A stretch of DNA of 7,124 nucleotides from Rubrobacter sp. (GCA_019247245.1 JAFAPF010000251.1:1-7124), one strand, 5' to 3'; positions 1 to 5,839 are shown, counted from the stretch's first letter. The notes: generated by a model not told the origin, from the letters alone. Made by a program: numbers and translations.

Positions 1-19
1 CCTCTGCGTTACCCGAATC

Positions 20-146
20 CGAAACACTTGGGGCCTGCGAAACACTTCGAAACCCTTTTTGGTCATGAACATCATGAGAATCTTTTGCGGACTGTTCATG
101 CTCGAAAGGTATTTCGGAGGGTTTCGAATCGGCCAAGTGTTTCGCA
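20..146. repeat. Long interrupted palindrome with CGAAACACTT repeats
   Basis: CGAAACACTT occurs at 20-29 and again at 38-47, a period of 18 bp. It recurs inverted at 135-144. The second copy starts a long interrupted palindrome. TGCGAAACACTT (36-47) pairs with 135-146, CGAAACCCT (48-56) with 118-126, and CATGAAC (64-70) with GTTCATG (94-100). All three blocks are perfect and in the right nested order, giving 28 paired bases with unpaired inserts mainly in the right arm. No ORF crosses it convincingly. It could be a protein-binding array (partition or replication iterons), a relic of a transposon end, or a structured RNA. Nothing in the sequence decides between these. Confidence 0.6.
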
Positions 147-195
147 CCTGTGGAAGATGCTATAGAACCACTTTCGCCGTCATAGGCGTCATCAA

Positions 196-339
196 ATGAA
201 GGCGAAAAGGATTATGACGTTGTTTGTAGTGGCAGTGCTAATGTTGGCGTCTGTAGCTTTGCCCGCTGAGGCCAAGCAGCCGGTCGTAGGTAAAAAGTTG
301 CCTGTAAAAACCTCCCAGCAATGCTACGACTCTTATTAG
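196..339 (+). CDS. Short secreted peptide, probably a truncated exported protein
   Basis: A 47-codon ORF starts at ATG 196 and ends at TAG 337-339. Residues 1-26 are a textbook Sec signal peptide: basic start (MKAKR), hydrophobic core (about residues 8-22, VVAVLMLASVAL), then a signal peptidase I site of the A-x-A type (AEA before K27). Only about 21 mature residues follow, with one cysteine (C43). The RBS is weak (AGGCG about 8 bases upstream). The mature part is too short for a usual exported protein, and no continuation was recognised in the other frames downstream. I infer the 5' remnant of a disrupted secreted-protein gene, although a genuine small secreted peptide is possible. The family is not recognised. 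Confidence 0.45.
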   Translation: MKAKRIMTLFVVAVLMLASVALPAEAKQPVVGKKLPVKTSQQCYDSY

Positions 340-779
340 CGATGACTAAGCTAAAATGCATCAAAAGATGTACAGACTTATGGCGCGTAGTGCTGATACG
401 CTGCCAGCACAAAGTCCGTGGGTGGTGCGGGTTCTTATCACCTACGTCCCCACCACCTGATTGCGGTGCCCATATACCCATTTCGTTTATGCCAACTATA
501 TGGACACCAGCTTCATTTAAGCAGCTGTTGCTTTTTCGTGCAGAACCCTAATAAGAGCGTTTCGCAGCCGTCCAAAAGCGCTCATGGTTAGAGCCTGCGA
601 ATACAAAGCAAAGGACCAGGGGCCGTATTTGGGTGGATGAGAGGCCACTTCGAGAGCTCTGCATGCGATTAAATTCTCTCAAGTACAATAAAATATACTC
701 AAATACCTCAGAAGATGTTATTATTTCCGAACCGTAGTGAGGAGGGAGGCACCACCGGAGAAGGGAGAGATACGAGGAC
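340..779. other. Gene-poor stretch upstream of the regulatory cluster
   Basis: No convincing gene is visible. The short ORFs here lack a ribosome site or family resemblance. The last 100 bases turn AT-rich and should hold the promoter for the gene at 780. CTCAAGTAC (678-686) and CTCAAATAC (698-706) form an imperfect direct repeat with a 20-bp period, about two helical turns. This spacing suits a dimeric regulator. A possible -10 element TATACT (694-699) lies between and partly within the repeats, but I find no good -35, so the promoter is only tentative. Confidence 0.4.
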
Positions 780-1547
780 GTGAATGCGACTTCGAGGGTG
801 GGCGAGCAACTACTGAGCGTCGAGGAGGTCGCCGAGTACCTAGGTGTGGGGCCTGTGACAGTCTACCGCTGGTGCCGGGAGGGGAGCTTGTCGTGTATGA
901 AGATCGCTCGCTCCTGGCGTATCCGTCGGTCGGCGCTGGAGGAGTTCATGAGGAGGAGCGAGCAATCGCAGACGCTCGTTGGGCAGCTGAGCTCCTTTTT
1001 GAAGATGCCCGATAACGTGCTAGGGATCACCCAGACCCCCGAGCTGATGCTCAAGCTCGACATAGCCTTCTTCCAGGTTGGGGAGGTTAGGGGCGCAACA
1101 ATGGTCAAGTACCAGAGCCAGAAGGCGACCGGGCCCTCAGCGGACGATTTGTGTGCTGAGATGGAGCGCGTTGGGCTGGGATGGTTGGAGGATGAGGGGC
1201 GCTTCTTCCTCAGAGAGGAGAGCGAGCCCCAGGGCGGACGGATCAATGAGATCGAGCGGCTCGTCTCTGAGATCGCTGAGGAGGACTGGAGTAAAGGTCG
1301 CTCCATCTGGGTCAACTTTAACTGGGTAGAGGGCTTGGACGTAGATAAGGCACTCGAGCAGCAGCAGGCCATCTCGGAGCTGGTTGAGGATAGCCGGCTT
1401 GCAATCAAGACCAGCGTGCTGGAGCGAGAGCTCGACCGGTGGCCAGGAGCCGTACAGAGGCGAGCGCAGGTTACGCACTCAGGCACGATCTGGCTTTCAG
1501 AGTCGGGGCTGGCCTTAAGCCGCGTACTCCCACCGCCAGCCCTCTAA
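780..1547 (+). CDS. Excisionase-type HTH regulator with MEDS-like sensory domain
   Basis: A 255-residue protein. Residues 11-57 are a helix-turn-helix of the excisionase/MerR-like type (LLSVEEVAEYLGVGPVTVYRW, then a wing KIARSWRIRRSALEEF), which binds DNA. Residues about 70-255 resemble the MEDS sensory domain paired with this kind of HTH in DcmR, the repressor of dichloromethane dehalogenase. The matching features are a predicted alpha/beta layout, a 'LGWLEDEGRFFL' strand, a 'GRINEIERLVSEI' helix, a 'SIWVNFNWVEGLD' strand and a terminal 'HSGTIWLS' segment. That domain call is pattern memory and the ligand is unknown. The start is GTG 780, with AGGGAG at 762-767 upstream; GAGGA at 774-778 is too close to the start to be the usual site. 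It is probably the first gene of an operon with the next ORF, 38 bases downstream, and the response regulator. Confidence 0.8.
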   Translation: MNATSRVGEQLLSVEEVAEYLGVGPVTVYRWCREGSLSCMKIARSWRIRRSALEEFMRRSEQSQTLVGQLSSFLKMPDNVLGITQTPELMLKLDIAFFQVGEVRGATMVKYQSQKATGPSADDLCAEMERVGLGWLEDEGRFFLREESEPQGGRINEIERLVSEIAEEDWSKGRSIWVNFNWVEGLDVDKALEQQQAISELVEDSRLAIKTSVLERELDRWPGAVQRRAQVTHSGTIWLSESGLALSRVLPPPAL

Positions 1548-1558
1548 GGCGCGCCTTA
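1545..1558. repeat. 14-bp perfect palindrome over a stop codon
   Basis: TAAGGCGCGCCTTA is a perfect 14-bp palindrome whose first three bases are the stop codon of the HTH gene. It has no loop, so it is a better candidate for a protein-binding dyad than for a terminator. It sits in the 38-base gap before the next gene, so a regulator bound here could act on the downstream two genes. No function is demonstrated. Confidence 0.5.
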
Positions 1559-1585
1559 AAGTAACGAAGAAGGAGCGCGAAATAA

Positions 1586-1984
1586 GTGTCGATCAAGAAC
1601 GCTGAGAAGGGCCTCTTCGACAAGGCATTAAAGAAGAGAAGAATGCATCGGAGCCGTTGGTGGATGCTCGCTAGAAAGGGAAGTGGCTACTTGGAGCTGC
1701 TATCCCTGGAGCGCGGCACCCCAGGGAGTGTCCTGCCGGTCTTTAGCTTTAAGGAGGAGGCTGAGATGTTTTGCTTGCTCGAGGAGCTAGACGAGGGCTG
1801 GGAGGTTAGGGAAAGCAGTCCTGGGGAGCTCACCTCAGTGCTCTATGGGCCTTGCGTAGGGACAAAGAGCGTGGCCCTCGACCCATTGCCGGAGAAGGTG
1901 GCGGACGGGGCTGAGTTGGGCTTGATGTGTATGCGGCGGGAGAGGTTTTTAAACCGCCTCTTGGACTGTGGGACACGAAGGTAA
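1586..1984 (+). CDS. Conserved-looking hypothetical protein
   Basis: A 132-residue soluble protein starting at GTG 1586, with AAGGAG at 1570-1575 at good spacing. The N-terminus is basic (KKRRMHRSRWW, residues 16-26), followed by alternating beta-like and acidic helical stretches (FSFKEEAEMFCLLEELDEGW), and the C-terminus is arginine-rich. It has no signal peptide, membrane segment or known catalytic motif that I can see. The text resembles short proteins I associate with regulator clusters in Rubrobacter-type genomes, but no function can be named. It lies between the HTH gene and the response regulator in the same direction with short gaps, so co-transcription and a role in the same signalling unit are likely. 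The ending is codon-clean, and the following gene begins about 11 bases later. Confidence 0.65.
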   Translation: MSIKNAEKGLFDKALKKRRMHRSRWWMLARKGSGYLELLSLERGTPGSVLPVFSFKEEAEMFCLLEELDEGWEVRESSPGELTSVLYGPCVGTKSVALDPLPEKVADGAELGLMCMRRERFLNRLLDCGTRR

Positions 1985-1995
1985 TAAGGAAGGGC

Positions 1996-2717
1996 TTGAC
2001 GAAGAAAGAAACACCTGAGGTGGCCGAGCGGACCAAGGAGACAGCGAGTATCCGGCGTGCTAGCGAAGCTTCCCATAAGACAAGAGTACTGGTTGCGGAT
2101 GAGCATACCATGTTCAGCGAGGTGCTGGGGGGGGCGATGGTTTCCTACGACGATGAAGTAGAGATCGTCGGGCTGGTGAATGATGAGGGTGCTGCGCTCG
2201 CCGCCCAGAGGAAGCACCCAGACGTGGTTATCACGGAGGTTGCGGTTCCCGCTGAGTGGGCAAAGGAAGCGGTTAGGCGCCTGCTCGCCGTGCGACCCCG
2301 CCCCAAGGTTCTCGTACTTACCAAGCACAAGGATCCAGGCTTGGCCCATGCAGTGCTAGAGGCGGGGGGAGCGCCTGTGTGCACAAGAGCGCCTCTTTTC
2401 AGGAGCTGTTGGCGGCGGTACGGGGCGCGACCCAACCGGCAAGCGGAGGATCCGATGAGGAACGATCGACAACCGCCTTCCTTGTCAAGCCGCGGGGTGA
2501 CCTGGAGAGCAAGGGGAGGGACACCTCGCACTGCACGCTCTCAGAGCGGGAGCTCGGTATTATGCTCCTCGTGGGTCAGGGTCTCTCCAACCGCTAGATC
2601 GCCTCTCGCCTGCACATCAGTGAACTCACCGTCAAACGCCACCTGGCCAACGTGTACCCAAGACTGGGGGTAGCCTCCCGTGGGAGGGCTTTTAGGAAGG
2701 TGCTCTCGGAGGGCTGA
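1996..2717 (+). pseudogene. Broken NarL/LuxR-type response regulator
   Basis: The proposed start is TTG 1996 behind AAGGAAGGG; an in-frame ATG at 1927 would overlap the previous gene. Numbering from the TTG, the receiver domain starts at TRVLVADEHTMF (acid pair D35/E36). It continues through HPDVVITEVAVP, where the phospho-acceptor position is Glu (E81) instead of Asp. In the G-run at 2364-2369 one base seems missing. Restoring it joins the receiver to frame 'VHKSASFQELLAAVRG' with the conserved lysine correctly spaced. The LuxR helix-turn-helix follows (LSERELGIMLLVGQGLSNR), then TAG at 2595-2597 where the family has Glu (NREIA). It resumes as IASRLHISELTVKRHLANVY to TGA 2715. Two lesions make a full-length product unlikely. 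If intact, it would have been a phosphorylation-independent (Glu-mimic) transcription factor encoded beside the sensor gene. Confidence 0.8.
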
Positions 2718-2755
2718 ATCTCCGCAGAGGACATCACCTAGTAATTCCCAAGTAG

Positions 2756-2786
2756 TGAGATCTATGAGATCTATGAGATCTATGAG
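2756..2786. repeat. Triple 9-bp tandem repeat
   Basis: TGAGATCTA is repeated three times perfectly (2756-2782), followed by a partial unit TGAG. The array lies between the end of the response-regulator pseudogene and the left end of the IS element. On the minus strand it reads as LIDLIDLID within a read-through of the transposase frame. It is probably slippage-generated. Confidence 0.8.
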
Positions 2787-2816
2787 TTCTCTTCGCTTGG
2801 AGAAAACTCTATCTGT

Positions 2817-2848
2817 CTGTATCAAAAACGACCCAGCCTGTTGAAAAA
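2817..2848 (+). repeat. Left terminal inverted repeat of the IS1182-like element
   Basis: It begins CTGTATCAAAAACGACCCAG and runs on through CCTGTTGAAAAA. It matches the reverse complement of 5160-5191 at about 26 of 32 positions, with the outer 14 identical. It overlaps the C-terminal coding end of the transposase on the minus strand (VFQQAGSFLIQTD). Confidence 0.8.
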
Positions 2849-3780
2849 CCCTGGTTGGCCACCAGGAACGCCTCGCGAGGTGCTTCCGGGTACAACTGAT
2901 CTCATAACTGGTGGTAGTTGGCGAGCGTAGGGTTGCCGCCTGAGCTAGCTTCTTCGGTCTTAGGCCCCCGAAGGCAAGCAGCCGCTTGATGTTCTGGCCT
3001 GAGGCAATCAGCAAAGCTTCTATGTTCACCTTCTTAAGCCTGCGCAGTCGGAATCTCCTCATCCCGTGCCAATCTTTAGCCTCAGCGAACAAAGGCTCCT
3101 CCTACACCTGCCTCTTTCGTAAGGCCTTCTCGTATGGGAAACTCCCCCGGTAACCGCGTACCCTCTCGTAGTAGTCCTCGTCGGGACGACGGTAGATAGT
3201 ACGCCCCTTCTCCAAATCGGTGCATTGCTTCTTGAGTGTGCAGGCGTTGCAGCCTTGCGCCGTCGCTCGGTATCGCGTTCCTCTATTGCCGCTGGTCTGT
3301 GCATGCCGGTACAGGTGCTTGTCGGCGGGACAAACGTAGAGATCCTTATCGGGGTCATAGCGGAAGTGGCCGGCACCGAAGAGGCCGGTGTCACGGAAGT
3401 CGAAGTTGGGGATCGCCATGTACGCCCTCATACCGGCCTCCTACAGGGCTGCCCCACGTTCTGGCGGGTACCGTACTTGGCGTTGCCGGTCACGTGATCG
3501 GGCACAAGCGCCAGCGGAAGGCGGTCCTCCACAAGAGGTCGAGCATGGGGCGGTTCTCGGTTGCCTCAGAGGGGGTAACCAAGACGTTGAGGATCACTCG
3601 CCCCTTGCCGCCGTCCACAACGTAGTGGGGCTGGTAGCCCAGCTTAGTCTGGCCCTCGCTCCCGAGGGGCATAGGAGTGGCGTCGGGGTCGGTGGTGCTC
3701 ACCAAGCGGTCAGCGGTCCTCTTGCGCAGTCCCGAGAAGAAGAGTGCTTATGTTCCTCCATCCCTCACATGGCCCTCTGG
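2849..3780 (-). pseudogene. IS1182 transposase, C-terminal half (degenerate)
   Basis: On the minus strand from about 3780, the text runs LFFSGLRKRTADRLVSTTDP and LGYQPHYVVDGGKGRVILNV, then TPSEATENRPMLDLLWRTAF. After a one-base deletion near 3506 it continues as PDHVTGNAKYGTR. A second one-base deletion lies in a G-run near 3455, followed by a TAG codon and MRAYMAIPNFDFRDTGLFGA to RKRQV, with TAG at 3104-3102. In the same frame it resumes as EEPLFAEAKDWHGMRRFRLR and AQAATLR. This is the DDE core and C-terminus of IS1182-type transposases: the VSTTDPDA aspartate and the EPLFAEAKDWHG region with the last acidic residue are present. Two frameshifts, two stops and a lost N-proximal part make it non-functional. 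The frame stays open past the inverted repeat into the neighbouring pseudogene, which is incidental. Confidence 0.85.
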
Positions 3781-3817
3781 AGGAGACATACATGGTCACA
3801 GCGTATGTACAGCGGTT

Positions 3818-3888
3818 TTGCGACAGGGCCAACCGGGGTATGCTCGTTATCTTAGTGGTTCGATAAGCTGCCACCATAGATGAAGGAG
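3818..3888 (+). promoter_or_regulatory. Possible promoter and strong RBS of the reductase gene
   Basis: AAGGAG at 3883-3888 lies 10 bases before the TTG start at 3899 and fixes that start. Upstream, TTGCGA (3818-3823) and TATGCT (3839-3844) resemble -35 and -10 boxes, but the 15-base spacer is short, so the promoter is weakly supported. Having its own promoter-like DNA inside the IS suggests the gene came in with its leader. Confidence 0.35.
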
Positions 3889-3898
3889 TTAGACGACT

Positions 3899-4747
3899 TT
3901 GAGCGAAGTACCCAGCATCACCCTCAACGACGGAAACACCATCCCGCAGCTCGGTTTTGGAGTCTTCCAGGTCGAGCCGGAGGATACCGCAGAGGCGGTA
4001 AGCAAAGCCCTGGAGATCGGCTACCGGCACATCGACACCGCAGAGATGTACGGTAACGAGAAGGAGGTTGGCGAGGCTATCGGTGCCTACGACCTTGACC
4101 GCGGCGACGTGTTCGTCACCAGCAAGCTCAACAACGGCTTCCACGAGCCCGAGGACGCCCGCGAGGCGTTCGATAGGACGCTCTCTGATCTTGGCTTTGA
4201 CTATGTGGATCTGTTCCTCATCCACTGGCCGCTGCCTACACTCTACGGCGGTGACTTTGTCTCTACTTGGCAGACGCTCGAGGAGTTCAAGCGTGACGGG
4301 CGGGCACGCTCGATCGGGGTATCGAATTTCCAGATTGAGCATCTGGAGCAGCTGGCTACCGAGACCGACACGGTGCCAGCAGTGAACCAGGTAGAAGTAC
4401 ATCCCTATTTCACAAACGAGGCGGTGCGCGAGTATGGTCGGGAGCACGGGATCGCTACCGAGGCGTGGTCGCCGATCGCGCAAGGCGGGGTGCTAGAAGA
4501 TTCTACTATCACCCAGATCGCTGAGAGGGTTGGCAAGACGCCAGCGCAGGTTATCTTGCGGTGGCACATCCAGCGCGGCGACATCGTGTTCCCCAAGTCG
4601 GTGACACCTTCGCGCATGAAGGAGAACTTCGAGCTGTTCAACTTCGAGCTAGAGCAGAGCGACATGGACGAGATCTCCGCGCTCGACCGGGGTGAGGAAG
4701 GCCGCACCGGTCCTCACCCCGACACGTTCGCCCACATTCCCGGCTGA
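3899..4747 (+). CDS. Aldo/keto reductase, 2,5-diketo-D-gluconate reductase type
   Basis: A 282-residue cytoplasmic NADPH-dependent carbonyl reductase of the aldo/keto reductase superfamily (TIM barrel). The length is normal for the family and no lesion is seen. The start is TTG 3899, behind AAGGAG. The N-terminus has the family hairpin (LNDGNTIPQLGFGVFQ). The catalytic tetrad is present: D46 and Y51 in HIDTAEMYGNE, K76 in VTSKL, H109 in LIHWP. The substrate and cofactor segments follow: GVSNF, NQVEVHPYF, then the NADPH 2'-phosphate loop VFPKSVTPSRMKENFELF. The overall text is closest to the AKR5/DkgA-like group common in actinobacteria. The physiological substrate cannot be read from sequence; candidates are 2,5-diketogluconate, methylglyoxal and other aldehydes. 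It lies opposite to and inside the remains of an IS1182 transposase, so it is probable cargo. Confidence 0.95.
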   Translation: MSEVPSITLNDGNTIPQLGFGVFQVEPEDTAEAVSKALEIGYRHIDTAEMYGNEKEVGEAIGAYDLDRGDVFVTSKLNNGFHEPEDAREAFDRTLSDLGFDYVDLFLIHWPLPTLYGGDFVSTWQTLEEFKRDGRARSIGVSNFQIEHLEQLATETDTVPAVNQVEVHPYFTNEAVREYGREHGIATEAWSPIAQGGVLEDSTITQIAERVGKTPAQVILRWHIQRGDIVFPKSVTPSRMKENFELFNFELEQSDMDEISALDRGEEGRTGPHPDTFAHIPG

Positions 4748-4777
4748 CTCGGTTCCGAAAAACTGAGGGACCTTTTG

Positions 4778-4809
4778 CAGACCAGGGTCGGGGCAGACCA
4801 GGGTCGGGG
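4778..4809. repeat. Perfect 16-bp tandem duplication
   Basis: CAGACCAGGGTCGGGG occurs twice without a gap (4778-4793 and 4794-4809), 31 bases after the reductase stop codon. It lies in the segment foreign to the IS. It is probably a recent slippage duplication and may mark a junction. Confidence 0.85.
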
Positions 4810-4818
4810 AACATATAA

Positions 4819-4853
4819 CCTTACTCGGAGGTGGGTACCTCATCCGAGTAAGG
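4819..4853. terminator. Strong hairpin after the reductase gene
   Basis: CCTTACTCGGA (4819-4829) and TCCGAGTAAGG (4843-4853) form a perfect 11-bp stem. GGT/ACC can add three pairs inside, past a small bulge. It is placed about 70 bases after the reductase stop, as expected for a transcription terminator, but no T-run follows on either strand. It may act Rho-dependently, stabilise the mRNA 3' end, or insulate convergent transcription from the IS. Confidence 0.5.
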
Positions 4854-4879
4854 CGCAGACAGTTATTGAAAGAGACAAT

Positions 4880-5060
4880 AAGACCACCGGATCGACGCTG
4901 GGGCGACCACAAGCGGCGTAGAGGCCCCCTCGAGCAGATCTCTCACGAACGAGAGGTCGAGAGCACTTTGCAGACGGCGGTAGAAGTTGTCCTTGGGGAC
5001 GAGCTCTTCAAGCGAGAGGTTGGGTAGCGAGGCGAAGTCCCAGAGCTTGGTGCCCCTCAT
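4880..5060 (-). pseudogene. IS1182 transposase, N-terminal fragment
   Basis: It starts at ATG 5060-5058 (minus), preceded by an ideal AGGAGG (complement at 5071-5076). The text MRGTKLWDFASLPNLSLEEL, VPKDNFYRRLQSALDLSFVRDLL is the typical N-terminus of IS1182-type transposases. Near 4917 a frameshift in a G-run moves the family text to the other frame, where LYAACGRPSVDPVV can be read. After VV the resemblance to the family stops (near 4880), which I take as the junction with the foreign segment. The rest of the same protein is found at 3780-2849. The fragment alone has no catalytic residues. Confidence 0.85.
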
Positions 5061-5159
5061 AACGGTGCGTCCTCCTGTAGCAGGGACGAAGGAGGATCAT
5101 GCTATCGAGCCTTGCGTCTCTCTGCTCCAGCGCGCACCTCAGTAAGTAGTAGAAGAGCG

Positions 5160-5191
5160 TTTCTCAGCAAGCTGCACCGTTTTTGATACAG
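5160..5191 (-). repeat. Right terminal inverted repeat of the IS1182-like element
   Basis: GTTTCTCAGCAAGCTGCACC followed by GTTTTTGATACAG is the inverted partner of 2817-2848, with the outer 14 bases identical. It lies about 100 bases upstream of the transposase start, a normal leader distance. A related third copy is present at 6568-6600. Confidence 0.8.
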
Positions 5192-5264
5192 GGCGACGGA
5201 ACATTCACTTAGTTCGTCGACAGCAGAAAACCCTCTCTTCTAAAGGGGGCACTTTTGGAGGGGG

Positions 5265-5293
5265 TTGCACTTTTGCAGAACGCTCGCTAATAA
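5265..5293 (+). promoter_or_regulatory. Sigma70-type promoter for hsp20
   Basis: TTGCAC (5265-5270) and TAATAA (5288-5293) are separated by exactly 17 bases, about 80 bases ahead of the hsp20 start codon. The -35 box overlaps the second of two direct repeats GCACTTTTG (5249-5257 and 5267-5275, 18 bp apart, both preceded by G-runs), a possible operator. In the leader, GGCGG and CCGCC flank TGGACCC as a small hairpin (about 5311-5327). This is not the CIRCE or HAIR consensus. The promoter lies outside the IS end and appears undamaged. Confidence 0.6.
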
Positions 5294-5375
5294 GGATAGT
5301 AGAAGAAGGCGGTGGACCCCCGCCAGAAGGAAAAGCACGATAACAGAGAGTATATAGGTGGAGGAGGTGGTACAT

Positions 5376-5839
5376 ATGGTACTCACACCGTTCAGAGGCT
5401 TCTTGGACATGCACAGCGAATTCGACCGCGTGTTTAAACGACATGATCGGCGAGCTGTTCGCTGGGAGGCGCGCCCTGAGCACCACCAGAGAGACGTGGG
5501 CACCAAGGCTCGAGGCTTACGCTCTAAGGACAGCGACCTTGTGCTCCACTACGACCTGCCCGGTGTCGGGCTTGAGGAGGTGGACATCACCCTCGACGGC
5601 AGCGTACTGACCATCTCCGGCGAGCGCAAGCCGGTGACCGAGGAGGGGGGCATAAGCCTCTACTACCTCGAGGAGCTCTGCCCTACGGACCCTTCAGCAG
5701 GAGCGTGAGACGGTGCCCGAGGGAGGGTGTGAGCGCCGATAGCATCAAGGTGCGCTTGGAGCATGGGGTCCTGGAGGTGGTGCTATCCGGAGTGGTCCAG
5801 GAGGCACAGCCCAAGAAGATCGCCATCGAAGCAGCCTAA
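5376..5839 (+). pseudogene. Hsp20 small heat-shock protein, frameshifted
   Basis: It starts at ATG 5376 with AGGAGG 8 bases upstream. The alpha-crystallin domain is clear: DSDLVLHYDLPGVGLEEVDI, LDGSVLTISGERK, and after a frameshift DSIKVRLEHGVLEVVLSG, ending with an I-x-I oligomerisation motif (KKIAIEAA, stop at 5837). Family text for the N-terminal arm (DMIGELFAGRR to TWAPRLEAYA) is in the +1 frame from 5440 to 5523. An extra A near 5437 and an extra CT near 5523 add up to three bases. The frame is therefore restored, with about 27 altered residues. Near 5685 another extra CT (GAGCTCTGCCC) is not compensated, and the frame ends at TGA 5706, losing the last third. Hsp20 proteins are ATP-independent holdases in the cytoplasm. 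The truncated product lacks the GVL strand and the I-x-I tail, so it is probably non-functional unless the indels are sequencing errors. Confidence 0.85.

Larger units (their letters stand above)
2817..5191 (-). mobile_element. IS1182-family element carrying an aldo/keto reductase gene
   Basis: The ends are matched. CTGTATCAAAAACG at 2817-2830 is exactly repeated in inverted form at 5178-5191, and similarity continues inward (CAGCCTG versus CAGCTTG, then TTGAAAAA versus CTGAGAA). Between the ends, the minus strand encodes first the N-terminus (5060-4880) and then the C-terminal half (about 3780-2849) of one IS1182-type transposase. Roughly 150 residues of the middle are missing by comparison with the usual length of about 550. 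Their place is taken by about 1.1 kb holding an intact + strand oxidoreductase gene. Normal members are about 1.6-2 kb with the transposase only. No target-site duplication is visible (ATCTGT on the left, GGCGAC on the right). The transposase is dead, so movement would need an enzyme supplied from elsewhere. Confidence 0.75.

Noticed and set aside
321..551. 76-codon + strand ORF and its minus-strand overlap at 212-481
   Set aside because: No ribosome site and no motif, and the + strand ORF overlaps the end of the signal-peptide ORF. Neither looks coding.
552..567. AAGAGCGTTTCGCAGC, 15 of 16 identical to 5153-5168 beside the IS right end
   Set aside because: The similarity stops at once on both sides and the terminal repeat proper is missing, so it is too short to call an IS remnant.
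863..1486. 207-codon minus-strand ORF, Ser-rich
   Set aside because: Antisense shadow of the HTH-sensor gene. The serine-rich, low-complexity composition is typical of reverse reading of G+C-rich genes.
2756..2786. Tandem 9-bp units considered as a CRISPR array
   Set aside because: The units are contiguous with no spacers. It is a simple tandem repeat.
3710..4483. 257-codon minus-strand ORF across the reductase gene
   Set aside because: It is the antisense of a clear aldo/keto reductase with all catalytic residues, and its text matches no family.
4819..4853. Considered as a tRNA or riboswitch
   Set aside because: A single stem-loop only, with no cloverleaf, no conserved tRNA bases and no downstream gene in the right place.
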